Shown: positions 42,981 through 51,477 of the stretch, piece after piece
Numbering within the stretch: the first letter of the stretch is position 1
Layout of the letters: each line of letters starts with the position of its first letter
From: Anaerotruncus rubiinfantis
Lineage (GTDB): Bacteria; Bacillota; Clostridia; Oscillospirales; Ruminococcaceae
Assembly (NCBI RefSeq): GCF_900078395.1
Contig: NZ_FKLA01000007.1
Span: 62,001 to 126,000 of the forward strand
DNA length: 64,000 nt
Direction of reading: 5' to 3'
Notes under the pieces: model-generated
Databases searched by the model: none
Seen by the model: only the letters and a program-made list of their open reading frames with translations
Told to the model about the DNA's origin: nothing
Position numbers and translations under genes: made by a program

Positions 42981-44150
42981 ATGAAAGAACTCATCCTGCT
43001 CAAATGCGGCGAGCTGGCCCTCAAAGGCCTCAACCGCCACACCTTCGAGGACGCGCTCATCAAAAACTGCCGCAGACGGCTGGAAAGCCTGGGAAAATTC
43101 CGTATCTACAAGGCGCAGTCGACCATCTACGTCGAACCGCAGGCGGACGATATCGACCTGGATGAGGCGGTTGACCGCCTGCAAAAGGTGTTTGGCGTGG
43201 CGGCGCTGACCCGGGCGGGAATCGTCCCGAAGGATTTTCCACAGATCCGCGCGTTTGCGGTGGAATATCTCCGGCGGGAGCTCTCGCGGGCAAAGACCTT
43301 CAAGGTGGAGGCCAAGCGTTCGGATAAGGCGTTCCCGATGAAGTCGCCGGAGATCTGTATGGAAACCGGCGCTGCGCTGCTTGAAGCGTATCCGCACCTG
43401 AAGGTGGATGTGCACCATCCGGATGTGACTGTCTACGTTGAAATCCGCGAGGTGGCCGCCTATGTCCACGTCGACCAGCTGCCCGGCGCGGGCGGTCTGC
43501 CGGTTGGAACAAGCGGCTCAGCCGCGTTGCTCATCTCGGGCGGCATCGACAGCCCGGTGGCGGGATACATGATGGCCAAACGGGGCCTGCGGCTGATCGC
43601 GGTGCACTTCGTCAGCCCGCCGTACACCAGCGAACACGCGCTCGAAAAGGTAAAAACCCTTTGTAGAAAGCTGACTCCTTGGTGCGGACGGATCAGCCTG
43701 TTTGTTGTACCGTTTACCGAAATGCAGGAGGCGATCCGCGACTGCTGCCCAGAGGAATATTTCACGATCATCATGCGCCGCTGCATGATGAAAATTGCGG
43801 AGCGGATCGCGCTGGAAAACGGTTGCGAAGCGCTCATCACCGGCGAAAGCGTCGCGCAGGTCGCGTCCCAGACGGTGCAGGCGATCGCCTGTACCGATAT
43901 TGCCTGTCAAATGCCGGTTTTACGGCCGGCCATCGGCATGGACAAGGACGAAATCGTGAGGATCGCGTATAAGATTGACACCTTTGACACCTCGATTCTT
44001 CCGTATGAGGACTGCTGTACCGTATTCACCCCGAAGCATCCAAAAACCAAACCGCGTCTGGAACAGGTGCTCCAGGCGGAAGAACACCTGGAACTTGACA
44101 CGCTCCTGCAGAAATGCATCGACGGCACAGAATCGGAAATGATCGGCTGA
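42981..44150 (+). CDS. thiI: tRNA 4-thiouridine sulfurtransferase
   Basis: 389 residues. An N-terminal ferredoxin-like region and a THUMP domain (about residues 60-165) come before the PP-loop ATPase motif LLISGGIDSPVAGYMMAKRG. There is no C-terminal rhodanese domain, as in Bacillus-type ThiI, where sulfur comes directly from the desulfurase. It makes s4U8 in tRNA. ATG at 42981 follows GGGAAAG. The TTG at 42966 is less likely. Confidence 0.94.
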   Translation: MKELILLKCGELALKGLNRHTFEDALIKNCRRRLESLGKFRIYKAQSTIYVEPQADDIDLDEAVDRLQKVFGVAALTRAGIVPKDFPQIRAFAVEYLRRELSRAKTFKVEAKRSDKAFPMKSPEICMETGAALLEAYPHLKVDVHHPDVTVYVEIREVAAYVHVDQLPGAGGLPVGTSGSAALLISGGIDSPVAGYMMAKRGLRLIAVHFVSPPYTSEHALEKVKTLCRKLTPWCGRISLFVVPFTEMQEAIRDCCPEEYFTIIMRRCMMKIAERIALENGCEALITGESVAQVASQTVQAIACTDIACQMPVLRPAIGMDKDEIVRIAYKIDTFDTSILPYEDCCTVFTPKHPKTKPRLEQVLQAEEHLELDTLLQKCIDGTESEMIG

Positions 44151-44183
44151 TGACCCGAAGCCGGATACAAGGAGGTGGGGTAT

Positions 44184-46655
44184 TTGATCGCTGAGATCAT
44201 CGGCGTGGGCGCGGGCCTGGCGGCGCCCGGCATGCTCGACGAAAATACCCGCTTGATCGCCCGGGAACTGGAAGCGTGTGAAATCCGCGTCAACCATTCG
44301 GTTCCGGTGGGCGTGAACGTCCCGCAGCTGCGGCGCGCGATTGCGCAGGCGCTCGGGCGCAGTGACGTTGTGATACTTTTGGGCGGGCTTTCGGCCGGTG
44401 CGGACGGGATCACCAAGGAGACCGTCTGCGAGGGTTTGGGCAAACGCCTTGTTTTACATGAGGACAGCCTGCGGCGTATCCGCGAGGCCTATCAGCGCGC
44501 CGGGCGGCAGATGCCGCAGCAGGTGGCGCGGCTTGCAATGCTGCCCGAACAGAGCGTGGTGTTCCCGGGTGTGCGGGGCATCACGCCCGGCTGCGCGCTT
44601 TCCGCGGGCAGCCAGTATATCATTATGATCCCCGACACGCCAAAGGAATTTGTTCCGATGCTGCAGAACAGCGTTATCCCGTATCTGGCGCGTTTTTCGG
44701 AGGCGGCGGTCGTCACCCGGACGGTCAACGTCTTTGGACTGGATGAAACGTCCGCGGCGGAGAAACTTGGGGAGCTTTTGCGGTCGGAAAACCCTGCGGT
44801 GACGATCCACCAGAACAAAGGCGAGCTGTTGGTGCGGATCACCGCGCGCGGAAAAAATAAGCGCGAAGCCACGGCTGTCAGTATGCCAATGCTTCAGAAG
44901 GTGGTAAATTTCCTGGGCGAAGCGGCTTACGGAACCGACCAGAAAAATCTGCAGAGCGCGGTGGCAAACCTGCTTTTGGAAAGCCGCATGCGCGTGTCCG
45001 CGGGGGAATCGGGAACAGGCGGGCTGCTGGCCGACTGGTTCACGGCGCTTTCGGGCGCGGAAGGAATTTTGCGTTTCGGCGTTTCAGCGAATACCGGAAA
45101 GCTCAAAGAAGAATCGCTGCACGTCCCGAAAAAACTCCTCCGGAAATTTGGTCCGGTCAGTGCGCAGACCGCGGCGGCAATGGCCGCGGGCGCGATGCAG
45201 GAGGGCCAGTCGGAGCTGGGGGTGGGGATTACAGCCGGCGTGGGTGAGGAACCCAAAAAGACCGGGCTCATCTATGTGGCGGTCTGCGACCGGGAGAATG
45301 TCTGGGTCCAAAAGCTTGATCTGCCGAAAAAATCCGAGCCGGATTATATCCGGTATATGGCCTGCATGGCGGCGCTCGACCTCTTGCGGCGGTACATAAT
45401 GGCTCTGCCTGGAAGGATGGAAGGCGCGTCCAGCCGTAAAGCGGCCGCGGCGGGAAAACTCGCGGCAGTTTTGGAACGGGAATCGGGAGACGGCCAGAAA
45501 AAGCGCAAAAATGGGAAAAAACGCCCGTGGTATGCAAAGATATTCCCGGTAAAAGGGGACGACGGAGCGGAGATTGTGCGCAAGCTGATCCTGCTTCTCG
45601 CAGTGGCAATTTTTCTCACATCGATTGGGTATCTCGGGAATTTCCAGCTCCAGTCGAAGCGCAACAAATCTCTGCAGAGCGACCTGGAAACGATGTATGT
45701 GGAGGGTATGAGCGAACAGGACGCGACCGAACTGGAGATCCCCGACAATTATCCGGAAGGCTACCAGAAAAAATTTGCAAATCTTTATAAGCTCAATGAG
45801 GACGTTGCGGGCTGGCTCAAAATTCCCGGTACCAACGTGAGTTATCCGGTCGTGCAGTATGAGGACAATGATTACTACATGCGCCGGGACTTTAACCGCA
45901 AGCCGAGCAAATACGGCGTCCCGTGGCTCGAAGCGGCGGACGAGATGAACCCGCAGAGCGCGAACTACGTCATTTACGGCCACAATATGACCGACGGGCA
46001 GATGTTCGGGGAGCTTATGAACTATAAAGGCCAGAACGGCCTTACCTTCCTGCAGGAGCATCCGATCGTAGAGTTCGACGATGTCTATCGCGACAATACC
46101 TATAAGATTTTCTCAGTCTTTATCACCAATGCAAAGTCGCAGTACGGGGAAGTATTCTATTATAATGAAGCAACCGATTTTGCGGATGACGCGGCATTTA
46201 CCGCATTTGTGCAGGAGGTCAAAGACCGCTCCTACTACGATTCCAATGTGGATGTGCAGCCCGGTGACCATCTGATCACCCTGTCGACCTGTTCGTATGA
46301 ATTCGGCCCGGTTTCCGATGACGCGCATGTGCGCACCGTCATTGTGGCCCGCAAGGTGCGCCCGGGTGAAAAGGACGATGGCAGCGATGTCTCTTATCAG
46401 TGGAACCCGGACTATAAACTTCCACCGGGCTTTGTAACAGGCGGCACGGCGGCGGTGCAGGCCGCCGCGCCCGCGAGCATGCCAGCATCGGCGTCATCGA
46501 CTCCGGCATCGTCCGCGCCGGTGACGGTGAATACCCAGACCGCCGCCGCACAGGCGGAAGCTGCGAGCAAGGCGGCGTCCGACGCGGCGGCCAGCAAAGC
46601 GGCAGCGGAGGCCGCGAGTAAGGCGGCGTCTGACGCGGCGGCCAGTAAAGAGTAA
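44184..46655 (+). CDS. CinA-like/class B sortase fusion protein, ending by frameshift in an Ala-rich repeat
   Basis: 823-residue frame from TTG at 44184, 8 nt after AAGGAGG. Residues 1-170 resemble the CinA molybdopterin-binding-type domain (VILLGGLSAGADGITKETV in place of GGLGPTxDDxT). Residues about 255-405 resemble the CinA C-terminal deamidase domain (SAGESGTGG for AESCTGG). A basic linker leads to one membrane helix (about 467-486), then a class B sortase domain with H600 (IYGHNM), C703 (TLSTCSYEF) and R717. The tail is an Ser/Ala linker and 17-residue Ala/Ser/Lys repeats. The frame stops at 46655 inside the repeats. The next frame continues into a SpoIID domain. No separate start with a good RBS precedes the sortase part, so the CinA-sortase fusion looks genuine. 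Two-gene origin with loss of a stop is the alternative. Confidence 0.8.
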   Translation: MIAEIIGVGAGLAAPGMLDENTRLIARELEACEIRVNHSVPVGVNVPQLRRAIAQALGRSDVVILLGGLSAGADGITKETVCEGLGKRLVLHEDSLRRIREAYQRAGRQMPQQVARLAMLPEQSVVFPGVRGITPGCALSAGSQYIIMIPDTPKEFVPMLQNSVIPYLARFSEAAVVTRTVNVFGLDETSAAEKLGELLRSENPAVTIHQNKGELLVRITARGKNKREATAVSMPMLQKVVNFLGEAAYGTDQKNLQSAVANLLLESRMRVSAGESGTGGLLADWFTALSGAEGILRFGVSANTGKLKEESLHVPKKLLRKFGPVSAQTAAAMAAGAMQEGQSELGVGITAGVGEEPKKTGLIYVAVCDRENVWVQKLDLPKKSEPDYIRYMACMAALDLLRRYIMALPGRMEGASSRKAAAAGKLAAVLERESGDGQKKRKNGKKRPWYAKIFPVKGDDGAEIVRKLILLLAVAIFLTSIGYLGNFQLQSKRNKSLQSDLETMYVEGMSEQDATELEIPDNYPEGYQKKFANLYKLNEDVAGWLKIPGTNVSYPVVQYEDNDYYMRRDFNRKPSKYGVPWLEAADEMNPQSANYVIYGHNMTDGQMFGELMNYKGQNGLTFLQEHPIVEFDDVYRDNTYKIFSVFITNAKSQYGEVFYYNEATDFADDAAFTAFVQEVKDRSYYDSNVDVQPGDHLITLSTCSYEFGPVSDDAHVRTVIVARKVRPGEKDDGSDVSYQWNPDYKLPPGFVTGGTAAVQAAAPASMPASASSTPASSAPVTVNTQTAAAQAEAASKAASDAAASKAAAEAASKAASDAAASKE

Positions 46656-46797
46656 GGCGGCGTCTGACGCGGCGGCCAGTAAAGCGGCAGCGGAGGCCGC
46701 GAGCAAAGCGGCGTCCGACGCGGCGGCCAGTAAAGCGGCAGCGGAGGCTGCGAGTAAGGCGGCATCCGACGCGGCAGCCAGCAAAGCGGCAGCGGAG
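46560..46797 (+). repeat. 51-nt tandem repeats (five units, one damaged)
   Basis: Units at 46560-46610, 46611-46650 (cut short), 46651-46695 (5' end missing), 46696-46746 and 46747-46797. Each full unit encodes AASKAASDAAASKAAAE. At the 46650/46651 junction 17 nt are missing relative to the unit, with AGTAAAG and AGTAAGG left back to back. This moves the frame by +1. Confidence 0.92.
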
Positions 46798-47748
46798 GCG
46801 GCGCAAGCGAGCCGGCAGGCCGCCGAGGAAGCAAGCCGGAAAGCTTCTGAGCAGGCGGAGTCCAGCCGTATCGCCTCTGAAGAAGCGGAAGCAAGCCGCC
46901 AGGCTGCGGAAGAAGCGGCTCGCGCGGAAGAAGAGGAGGATGACGAAGATGAGGACATCCGGACTTCCGGCAGCGGCAGTGACAAGCTGACCATCGTTTC
47001 GGGCGGCAGGAAAGTGAGCGGCAGGGCGGACGATATTGTGGCCAAGGTCGTCATGAACGAAATGGGGACAGGCTTCAATGATGAGGCGCTCAAAGCGCAG
47101 GCGGTCGCGGCTTACACTTTTATCAAGCAGCAGAACGCCAGCGGCATCACCCCGGCGCTCGGGACAAAAAACCCATCCAGCCAGGTGCAAAACGCCGTGG
47201 ATGAGGTGATTGGGGAAGCGGTCTACTATAAGAACAACCTCGCGTTCACTCCGTTTTATGCGACCAGCGCAGGGGTGACGATCTCGTCGAAGGACGTGTG
47301 GGGCGGCAGCTACGCTTACCTGGTGCCGGTCGACAGCGAAATTGACGAGCAGGCCCGCAACTATGAATATACCGTCACAATGACGGCGGATAAGGTGGCC
47401 GACCGGGTGGAGGATGTGCTGGGGGTGGACCTGTGGGACTTCAGTGACGACCCGGACGACTGGTTTGATATCCGCAGTTATACCGAAGGCGACCGTTACG
47501 TCAAGGAAATCAAGGTCGGAAAAAAGACAACCACCGGACGGGTGGTGCGCGAGCAGGTGCTTGGCCTGCGTTCAGCCGCGTTCGAGATTGATTACAGTGA
47601 CAGCACGGAAAAGTTCACCTTTACGACCTATGGTTACGGCCACGGCGTGGGAATGAGCCAGACCGGCGCAAATCTTTATGCCAATGAGGAGGGCTGGGAT
47701 TACGAGGAAATCCTGACCCATTATTATCCCGGCTGTAAGGTGAAATAA
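46651..47748 (+). pseudogene. Frame-shifted 3' part of the fusion gene: Ala-rich repeat plus SpoIID/LytB domain
   Basis: 365 codons in the frame one base ahead of the upstream ORF. It starts in the same repeats (SKAASDAAASKAAAE), passes an Arg/Glu-rich coiled-coil-like region and an acidic run, then a SpoIID/LytB domain. In that domain VVMNEMGTGFNDEALKAQAVAAYTF carries the conserved Glu of the lytic transglycosylase family, and the end reads YGHGVGMSQTGANLYA. Together the two frames make one protein of about 1,190 residues. A GTG at 47014 behind GGCAGGAAA could start a separate SpoIID polypeptide. Possible explanations are a sequencing error, a real inactivation, or an on/off contingency switch. 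Confidence 0.75.
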
Positions 47749-47756
47749 AAAGATGA

Positions 47757-47790
47757 AAAGAAGGCGGGGCCGCTGCCCCGCCTTCTTTTG
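47757..47790 (+). terminator. Terminator after the SpoIID-domain frame
   Basis: AAAGAAGGCGGGGC and GCCCCGCCTTCTTTT with a 4-nt loop form a strong stem ending in T-rich sequence. Confidence 0.88.
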
Positions 47791-47925
47791 TGCGCTTTTG
47801 GTGATGCGGATATTGCAGGGCAACAAAAAATGAATTTTCTAGAAATTTCCCCTCCACAAGGAAGGAAAGATGTGCTATAATTATAAACTGATGTTAGCAA
47901 GTTCATTTACATAAAGAGGATGGTT

Positions 47926-49032
47926 ATGAACATATTGAAGAAACTTTTACGCGGCATTTATTATTTTTGTGTAGGGGTCAAATCCTCCTGCTGTGACTTT
48001 TACGAATGGTACATCGACAACCGAAGCATTCCTGGTTTCCTGCGCAACAAGGTGGCGCTCATCGTGATGGCCCTTGTGATCGTAGGTGCGGGATGGGGGC
48101 TTGTAGCGGCGATTGGCAGCGCTTCGAGCGGTGAACGGCATCAGCTGCCGTCCTCTTCCCAACAATCCTCTTCGTCCACAGTTTCCGACAGCGGGGAAAG
48201 CAGCGCTTCTGAACCCGCTGCGTCCCATGAAGCGCCGTCAGATGCGGATTCAGCCGTTTCGGACGCGTCCTCCGAAGCTGTTCCTGCGCCTTCCGAGAGC
48301 ACACCCGAAGCAATCGACGCGATGGCCAGTGCTACCCGGTATACCCCATTCACCGCGGAGGAGCTGACCGCCGCGCTTGCCGAACGCGCAAAGAGTTATT
48401 ATGAGCATCCGGTATTTATCCCGCCGGCAGCGGGCGATATCGCGGGCTGGAAAGAAGTTAACCCGGATGTGGTCGGCTGGATTTCCATCTCGAACACCAA
48501 CATCAACTACCCGCTGGTCATTGGCCAGTACACCGACTATTATACCCACCGCGGCTATTATAAGGAAACCAGCCGCAACGGCGTCATCTGGTTCGATTCG
48601 GACACCCGTTTTGACGCGCAGGGCAATATCACCTCGACCAACGCGGTGCTTTACGGGCATAACTGGACCAACTGCTGGCGGCCCACCCGGGTCGGCAATC
48701 CGAACGATGTGATGTTCGCGCAGCTGGCCGCTTACGACCACGCCGACTTCACCGCCCAGAACCCGTATATCCGGATTGCGACGCTCGGAGGGGAAAGCCT
48801 CTATCAGATTTTTGCAGTCTTCTATACCGATCTGAGTTTTGGATACAACTATGCGGAACGTCCTGGCAACGGCATGATGAACATCATCAACACCGCGAAG
48901 GCCAAGAGCATCCACAAGCTGGATGTTCCGGTAACCGCATCGGATAAGATTCTGACCCTGTCGACCTGCACACGCGTAATGGGCGCGGGCGACAACCAAC
49001 GCTTCGTGGTTATGGCCAAGAAGATTTCCTAG
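47926..49032 (+). CDS. Class B sortase (stand-alone)
   Basis: 368 residues. ATG at 47926 is 7 nt from AAAGAGGA. An ATG at 47920 overlaps the RBS. One N-terminal membrane helix (about residues 43-65) is followed by a Ser/Ala/Glu-rich linker (to about 135) and the sortase domain with VLYGHN (His), LTLSTCTRV (Cys) and RFVVMAKK (Arg). WKEVNPDVVGWISI is typical of SrtB. Class B sortases attach proteins with NPxTx-type signals to peptidoglycan or assemble pili. No such substrate was found in the window. It is a paralogue of the sortase domain in the preceding fusion. TATAAT at 47876-47881 may be its -10. Confidence 0.92.
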   Translation: MNILKKLLRGIYYFCVGVKSSCCDFYEWYIDNRSIPGFLRNKVALIVMALVIVGAGWGLVAAIGSASSGERHQLPSSSQQSSSSTVSDSGESSASEPAASHEAPSDADSAVSDASSEAVPAPSESTPEAIDAMASATRYTPFTAEELTAALAERAKSYYEHPVFIPPAAGDIAGWKEVNPDVVGWISISNTNINYPLVIGQYTDYYTHRGYYKETSRNGVIWFDSDTRFDAQGNITSTNAVLYGHNWTNCWRPTRVGNPNDVMFAQLAAYDHADFTAQNPYIRIATLGGESLYQIFAVFYTDLSFGYNYAERPGNGMMNIINTAKAKSIHKLDVPVTASDKILTLSTCTRVMGAGDNQRFVVMAKKIS

Positions 49033-49049
49033 CAGGAAAAAACAGAAGA

Positions 49050-49083
49050 ACGGCTCCCGATGCCTGACCGGGAGCCGTTTTTT
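49050..49083 (+). terminator. Terminator of the class B sortase gene
   Basis: ACGGCTCCCG and CGGGAGCCGT with a short loop and a T-run. The last T bases overlap the next gene's leader. Confidence 0.88.
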
Positions 49084-49102
49084 GAAAAAGGAGGCGGGGA
49101 CC

Positions 49103-49675
49103 TTGCTGAAAGAGATGATTTTTGGGCTGCTGCGCCCGTTTTTAACCTTTTATGCCATACTGCGTTACAAAAATATCTGGGGACTCAAACAGTATCTGCA
49201 AACCCATCCAGGTAAGCTCATGAAGCTCACCTACCTGCATTACTTTATGCGGCGCGGCAGCTTTGTAGGCCTTTCGAGTGAAATTGCGGGAACACCGTGT
49301 TTCCCGCATGGAATTCAGGGCATCTTCATTTCCAATTCCGCAAAACTGGGCAGGGATGTGGTGATCTTCCAGCAGGTGACGATCGGCTCGAATACCCTGC
49401 CGGACAGCAAGAACCCCGGCGCGCCGGTGATCGGGGACAATGTCTATATCGGCGCGGGCGCCAAGATCATCGGCGGCATCAGGGTGGGGGACAACTGCCG
49501 GATCGGTGCGAACGCGGTGGTTTATACGGATATGCCCGCCAATTCGGTCGCGGTCTGTGCGCCGACCCGGATCCTGCAAAAGGAAAATCTGGACAACACC
49601 TACATCACCCGGCTGGACGGGGAGGAATATTATTTTCGCGGCGGCCGGATGCACCGGAGTGAAAAAGCGGAATAA
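49103..49675 (+). CDS. Hexapeptide-repeat acyltransferase, serine acetyltransferase-like
   Basis: 190 residues. The likely start is TTG at 49103, 8 nt after AAAGGAGGCGGGG. The frame opens at 49082 before the RBS. The left-handed beta-helix is seen in GIFISNSAKLGRDVVIFQQVTIGSN and VYIGAGAKIIGGIRVGDNCRIGANAVV. The pattern with PCFPHGIQGIFIS is close to CysE and to polysaccharide O-acetyltransferases. The helical N-terminus is shorter than that of true serine acetyltransferases, so sugar O-acetylation is equally likely. Confidence 0.82.
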   Translation: MLKEMIFGLLRPFLTFYAILRYKNIWGLKQYLQTHPGKLMKLTYLHYFMRRGSFVGLSSEIAGTPCFPHGIQGIFISNSAKLGRDVVIFQQVTIGSNTLPDSKNPGAPVIGDNVYIGAGAKIIGGIRVGDNCRIGANAVVYTDMPANSVAVCAPTRILQKENLDNTYITRLDGEEYYFRGGRMHRSEKAE

Positions 49676-49683
49676 AAGTAAAT

Positions 49684-49716
49684 AATGGGCCGCCAGCGAA
49701 AGCTGGCGGCCCATTT
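49684..49716. terminator. Bidirectional terminator between the acyltransferase and XRE genes
   Basis: ATGGGCCGCCAGC and GCTGGCGGCCCAT form a perfect 13-bp stem with a GAAA loop and T-rich flank. Confidence 0.85.
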
Positions 49717-49718
49717 TG

Positions 49719-50054
49719 TCATTTTGCGTTTCGCTGGGAAAGCAGCAGGTCGATGAAACCGTTGACCAGCCGCCGTTCGGAAGGCGAACAGGTTTCGAGT
49801 TTCTGGATGATGTCGCTGCTCAGATATTCCGGGCTGGCGGTGCCGGTTCCAAGCAGGATCTCATCCGGCGTGACCGAAAGCGCGTCACAAAGCTTGACGA
49901 TGGTTTCAAGGCTTGGGATTGAACGGCAGGTTTCGATATGGGAAATGAAGTTGTTGGTCAGGTCGGCCATTTCCGCAAGTTTTTCTTGGGTAAGGCCGCG
50001 CTTTTTTCGGATTTCTGCGATGCGCCTGCCCATCAGATTGTAATCGATCGTCAA
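49719..50054 (-). CDS. XRE-family helix-turn-helix regulator
   Basis: 111 residues. The HTH_3 domain spans residues about 8-64 (GRRIAEIRKKRGLTQEKLAEMADLTNNFISHIE). The C-terminal third (SDIIQKLETCSPSERRLVNGFIDLLL) is a short helical dimerisation or sensor part, as in SinR/Xre-like proteins. Its RBS GAGGGGGG precedes the ATG. The divergent spacer has an inverted repeat that could be its operator. Confidence 0.9.
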   Translation of the reverse strand: MTIDYNLMGRRIAEIRKKRGLTQEKLAEMADLTNNFISHIETCRSIPSLETIVKLCDALSVTPDEILLGTGTASPEYLSSDIIQKLETCSPSERRLVNGFIDLLLSQRNAK

Positions 50055-50110
50055 ATCAATCCCCCCTCAATCAAATTTTACAGGAACTGGGTCTGATAAA
50101 CACAAAATAT

Positions 50111-50153
50111 AAGTACAATAGTACTTGTATTTATAATTATTCTAAGTTATAAT
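50111..50153. promoter_or_regulatory. Inverted repeat and plus-strand promoter between the XRE gene and small secreted protein gene
   Basis: AAGTAC (50111-50116), a 4-nt spacer and GTACTT (50121-50126) form a candidate operator. It overlaps the -35-like TTGTAT (50125-50130), which is 17 nt from TATAAT (50148-50153). Repression of the plus-strand gene by the XRE protein is a reasonable guess. Confidence 0.45.
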
Positions 50154-50238
50154 ACGATTATACTTTTGGTTATAATCAGAGGAGAGAAAAGACACCGGGA
50201 GGAGACTCCCGGCGGGGACAAAATTCGGGAGGCCAAAC

Positions 50239-50634
50239 ATGGTGAAATGGAAAAACACACAGCGCGGGCCCTTTTGCCGCGGCATCGGTTTCGCGGTTCT
50301 GGCCGCGCTTTTACTGTGTGCGGTGACGGTACAGGCTTCGCTTCCCGATACGTCTTTGTCCGCCGAGAAACGCGAAACGCCGCAAAATAGCTGCGCCGCG
50401 CTTTGCTCCATTGACAGTGAACCGGTCCGGCTGGCGGTTTTCTATTCGCGGGAGCGCGCCTCCCGTCCGGACAGCTTTCAGCTGTCGGGTGTTTCACTGG
50501 CGGACCGCCCGGACGGGAAGGGCTGGCTGATCGCGGTAAAGTTTTCGGTGCAGGAAGCAGGCGGGATGAGGGTGAACCGGGCGGACTACTATGATTACGA
50601 TAAAAACGGCGGGAATATCACGCCGCGAGCATAA
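50239..50634 (+). CDS. Small secreted protein of unknown function
   Basis: 131 residues. A signal peptide (FAVLAALLLCAVTVQAS, about residues 19-35) has an AxA-like cleavage site. The mature part of about 95 residues has two Cys close together (NSCAALC) and no known motif. RBS GGGAGG precedes the ATG by 6 nt. It is divergent from an XRE regulator and followed by a terminator, so it is a single-gene unit. The function is unknown. Confidence 0.65.
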   Translation: MVKWKNTQRGPFCRGIGFAVLAALLLCAVTVQASLPDTSLSAEKRETPQNSCAALCSIDSEPVRLAVFYSRERASRPDSFQLSGVSLADRPDGKGWLIAVKFSVQEAGGMRVNRADYYDYDKNGGNITPRA

Positions 50635-50670
50635 AAAAAGAGGCTGCCAGTCGATACGCAGCCTCTTTTT
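50635..50670. terminator. Bidirectional terminator
   Basis: AAAAAGAGGCTGC and GCAGCCTCTTTTT with a 10-nt loop. It serves the small secreted gene and the convergent M23 gene. Confidence 0.85.
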
Positions 50671-50703
50671 GATTCAGGAGAAACACAGGGAAAGAAAAAT
50701 TTA

Positions 50704-51477
50704 TTATTCAACGACCTTGCCCATGGCTTTGAGCGGATCGACCCATTTTCCATCCGACTTCATGGCGAAATGCAGATGCGGATCGAGGGAAATTTCGCAT
50801 GGGATATCACCGATTACGCCGATGGCTTGTCCAACCTTGACTTTGTCTCCCTGTTTTACAGTGACATCTTTTGCAAGTCCGCAGTAAACAGAGGTGACGC
50901 CGTCCTCATGCAGGATTTCAATGGTCATGCCCCAGAGCGGATCGTCGCGCACAGCGGAAACCTTGCCGTCACTGGCGGCTTTGACCTGGGTGCCTTTGTC
51001 CGACTTGATGTCGATGCCGTCGTGGGTGCGCCATTCCTTCAGAGTGACGTTTTTCACAAGCTCACCGTTGCTGTACGGTGCGAAGATCTCTCCAGAGATC
51101 GGCAGAACGTAGGAGGAGGGCTGCGGCGCCGGCTGCGCGGCGACCTCTTCGGATTGCTTTTGCTCCTCGGAGGATGCTGCCTGCGAGGACGAAGATGCTG
51201 TAGCAGAGGAGGACGAGCTGGACGGCACTTTCACGTCGTTTTGTGCTTTTCCGGCCTCCTCTAAATCGGGGAAACCATATGCGGGCTCCTTGGAAGCAGC
51301 CGGGGCCTGTTGTTCGATGATCTGGCTGTTGCTGTCGTCGATTCGGGAAATGGTCTTGTCAACAGCGACCCACGCTGCGGTGCCGGCACCCACAACGCAG
51401 ATTGCAAGGGCGATGTAAAAGCCTTTGCCAGCCATAAATTTACTGAATTTGCTTTTTGGATTATAGGAATCATTCAT
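50704..51477 (-). CDS. M23 family peptidase, SpoIIQ-like, from an internal start
   Basis: 257 residues if started at ATG 51477, which is 13 nt after GGAGG. One membrane helix (about residues 21-42) is followed by a Ser/Gln/Glu-rich linker and a LytM/M23 domain with WRTHDGIDI (His and Asp metal ligands) and DPHLHFAM (HxH). SpoIIQ is the forespore membrane protein that joins SpoIIIAH across the septum during engulfment, and clostridial SpoIIQ keeps the metal site. The linker and single N-terminal helix fit. The upstream TauE/SafE frame runs into it without a stop. Confidence 0.7.
   Translation of the reverse strand: MNDSYNPKSKFSKFMAGKGFYIALAICVVGAGTAAWVAVDKTISRIDDSNSQIIEQQAPAASKEPAYGFPDLEEAGKAQNDVKVPSSSSSSATASSSSQAASSEEQKQSEEVAAQPAPQPSSYVLPISGEIFAPYSNGELVKNVTLKEWRTHDGIDIKSDKGTQVKAASDGKVSAVRDDPLWGMTIEILHEDGVTSVYCGLAKDVTVKQGDKVKVGQAIGVIGDIPCEISLDPHLHFAMKSDGKWVDPLKAMGKVVE

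Noticed and set aside
46644..46660. Programmed +1 ribosomal frameshift at AAA GAG TAA
   Set aside because: A slip on AAAG is possible, but the stop is not in the A site at the slip codon and no stimulatory structure is clear. A 17-nt loss in the repeats explains the shift without it.
49103..49675. Serine acetyltransferase cysE paired with cysK
   Set aside because: The CysK-like gene lies 13 kb away on the other strand, and the acyltransferase lacks the long N-terminal helical domain of CysE.
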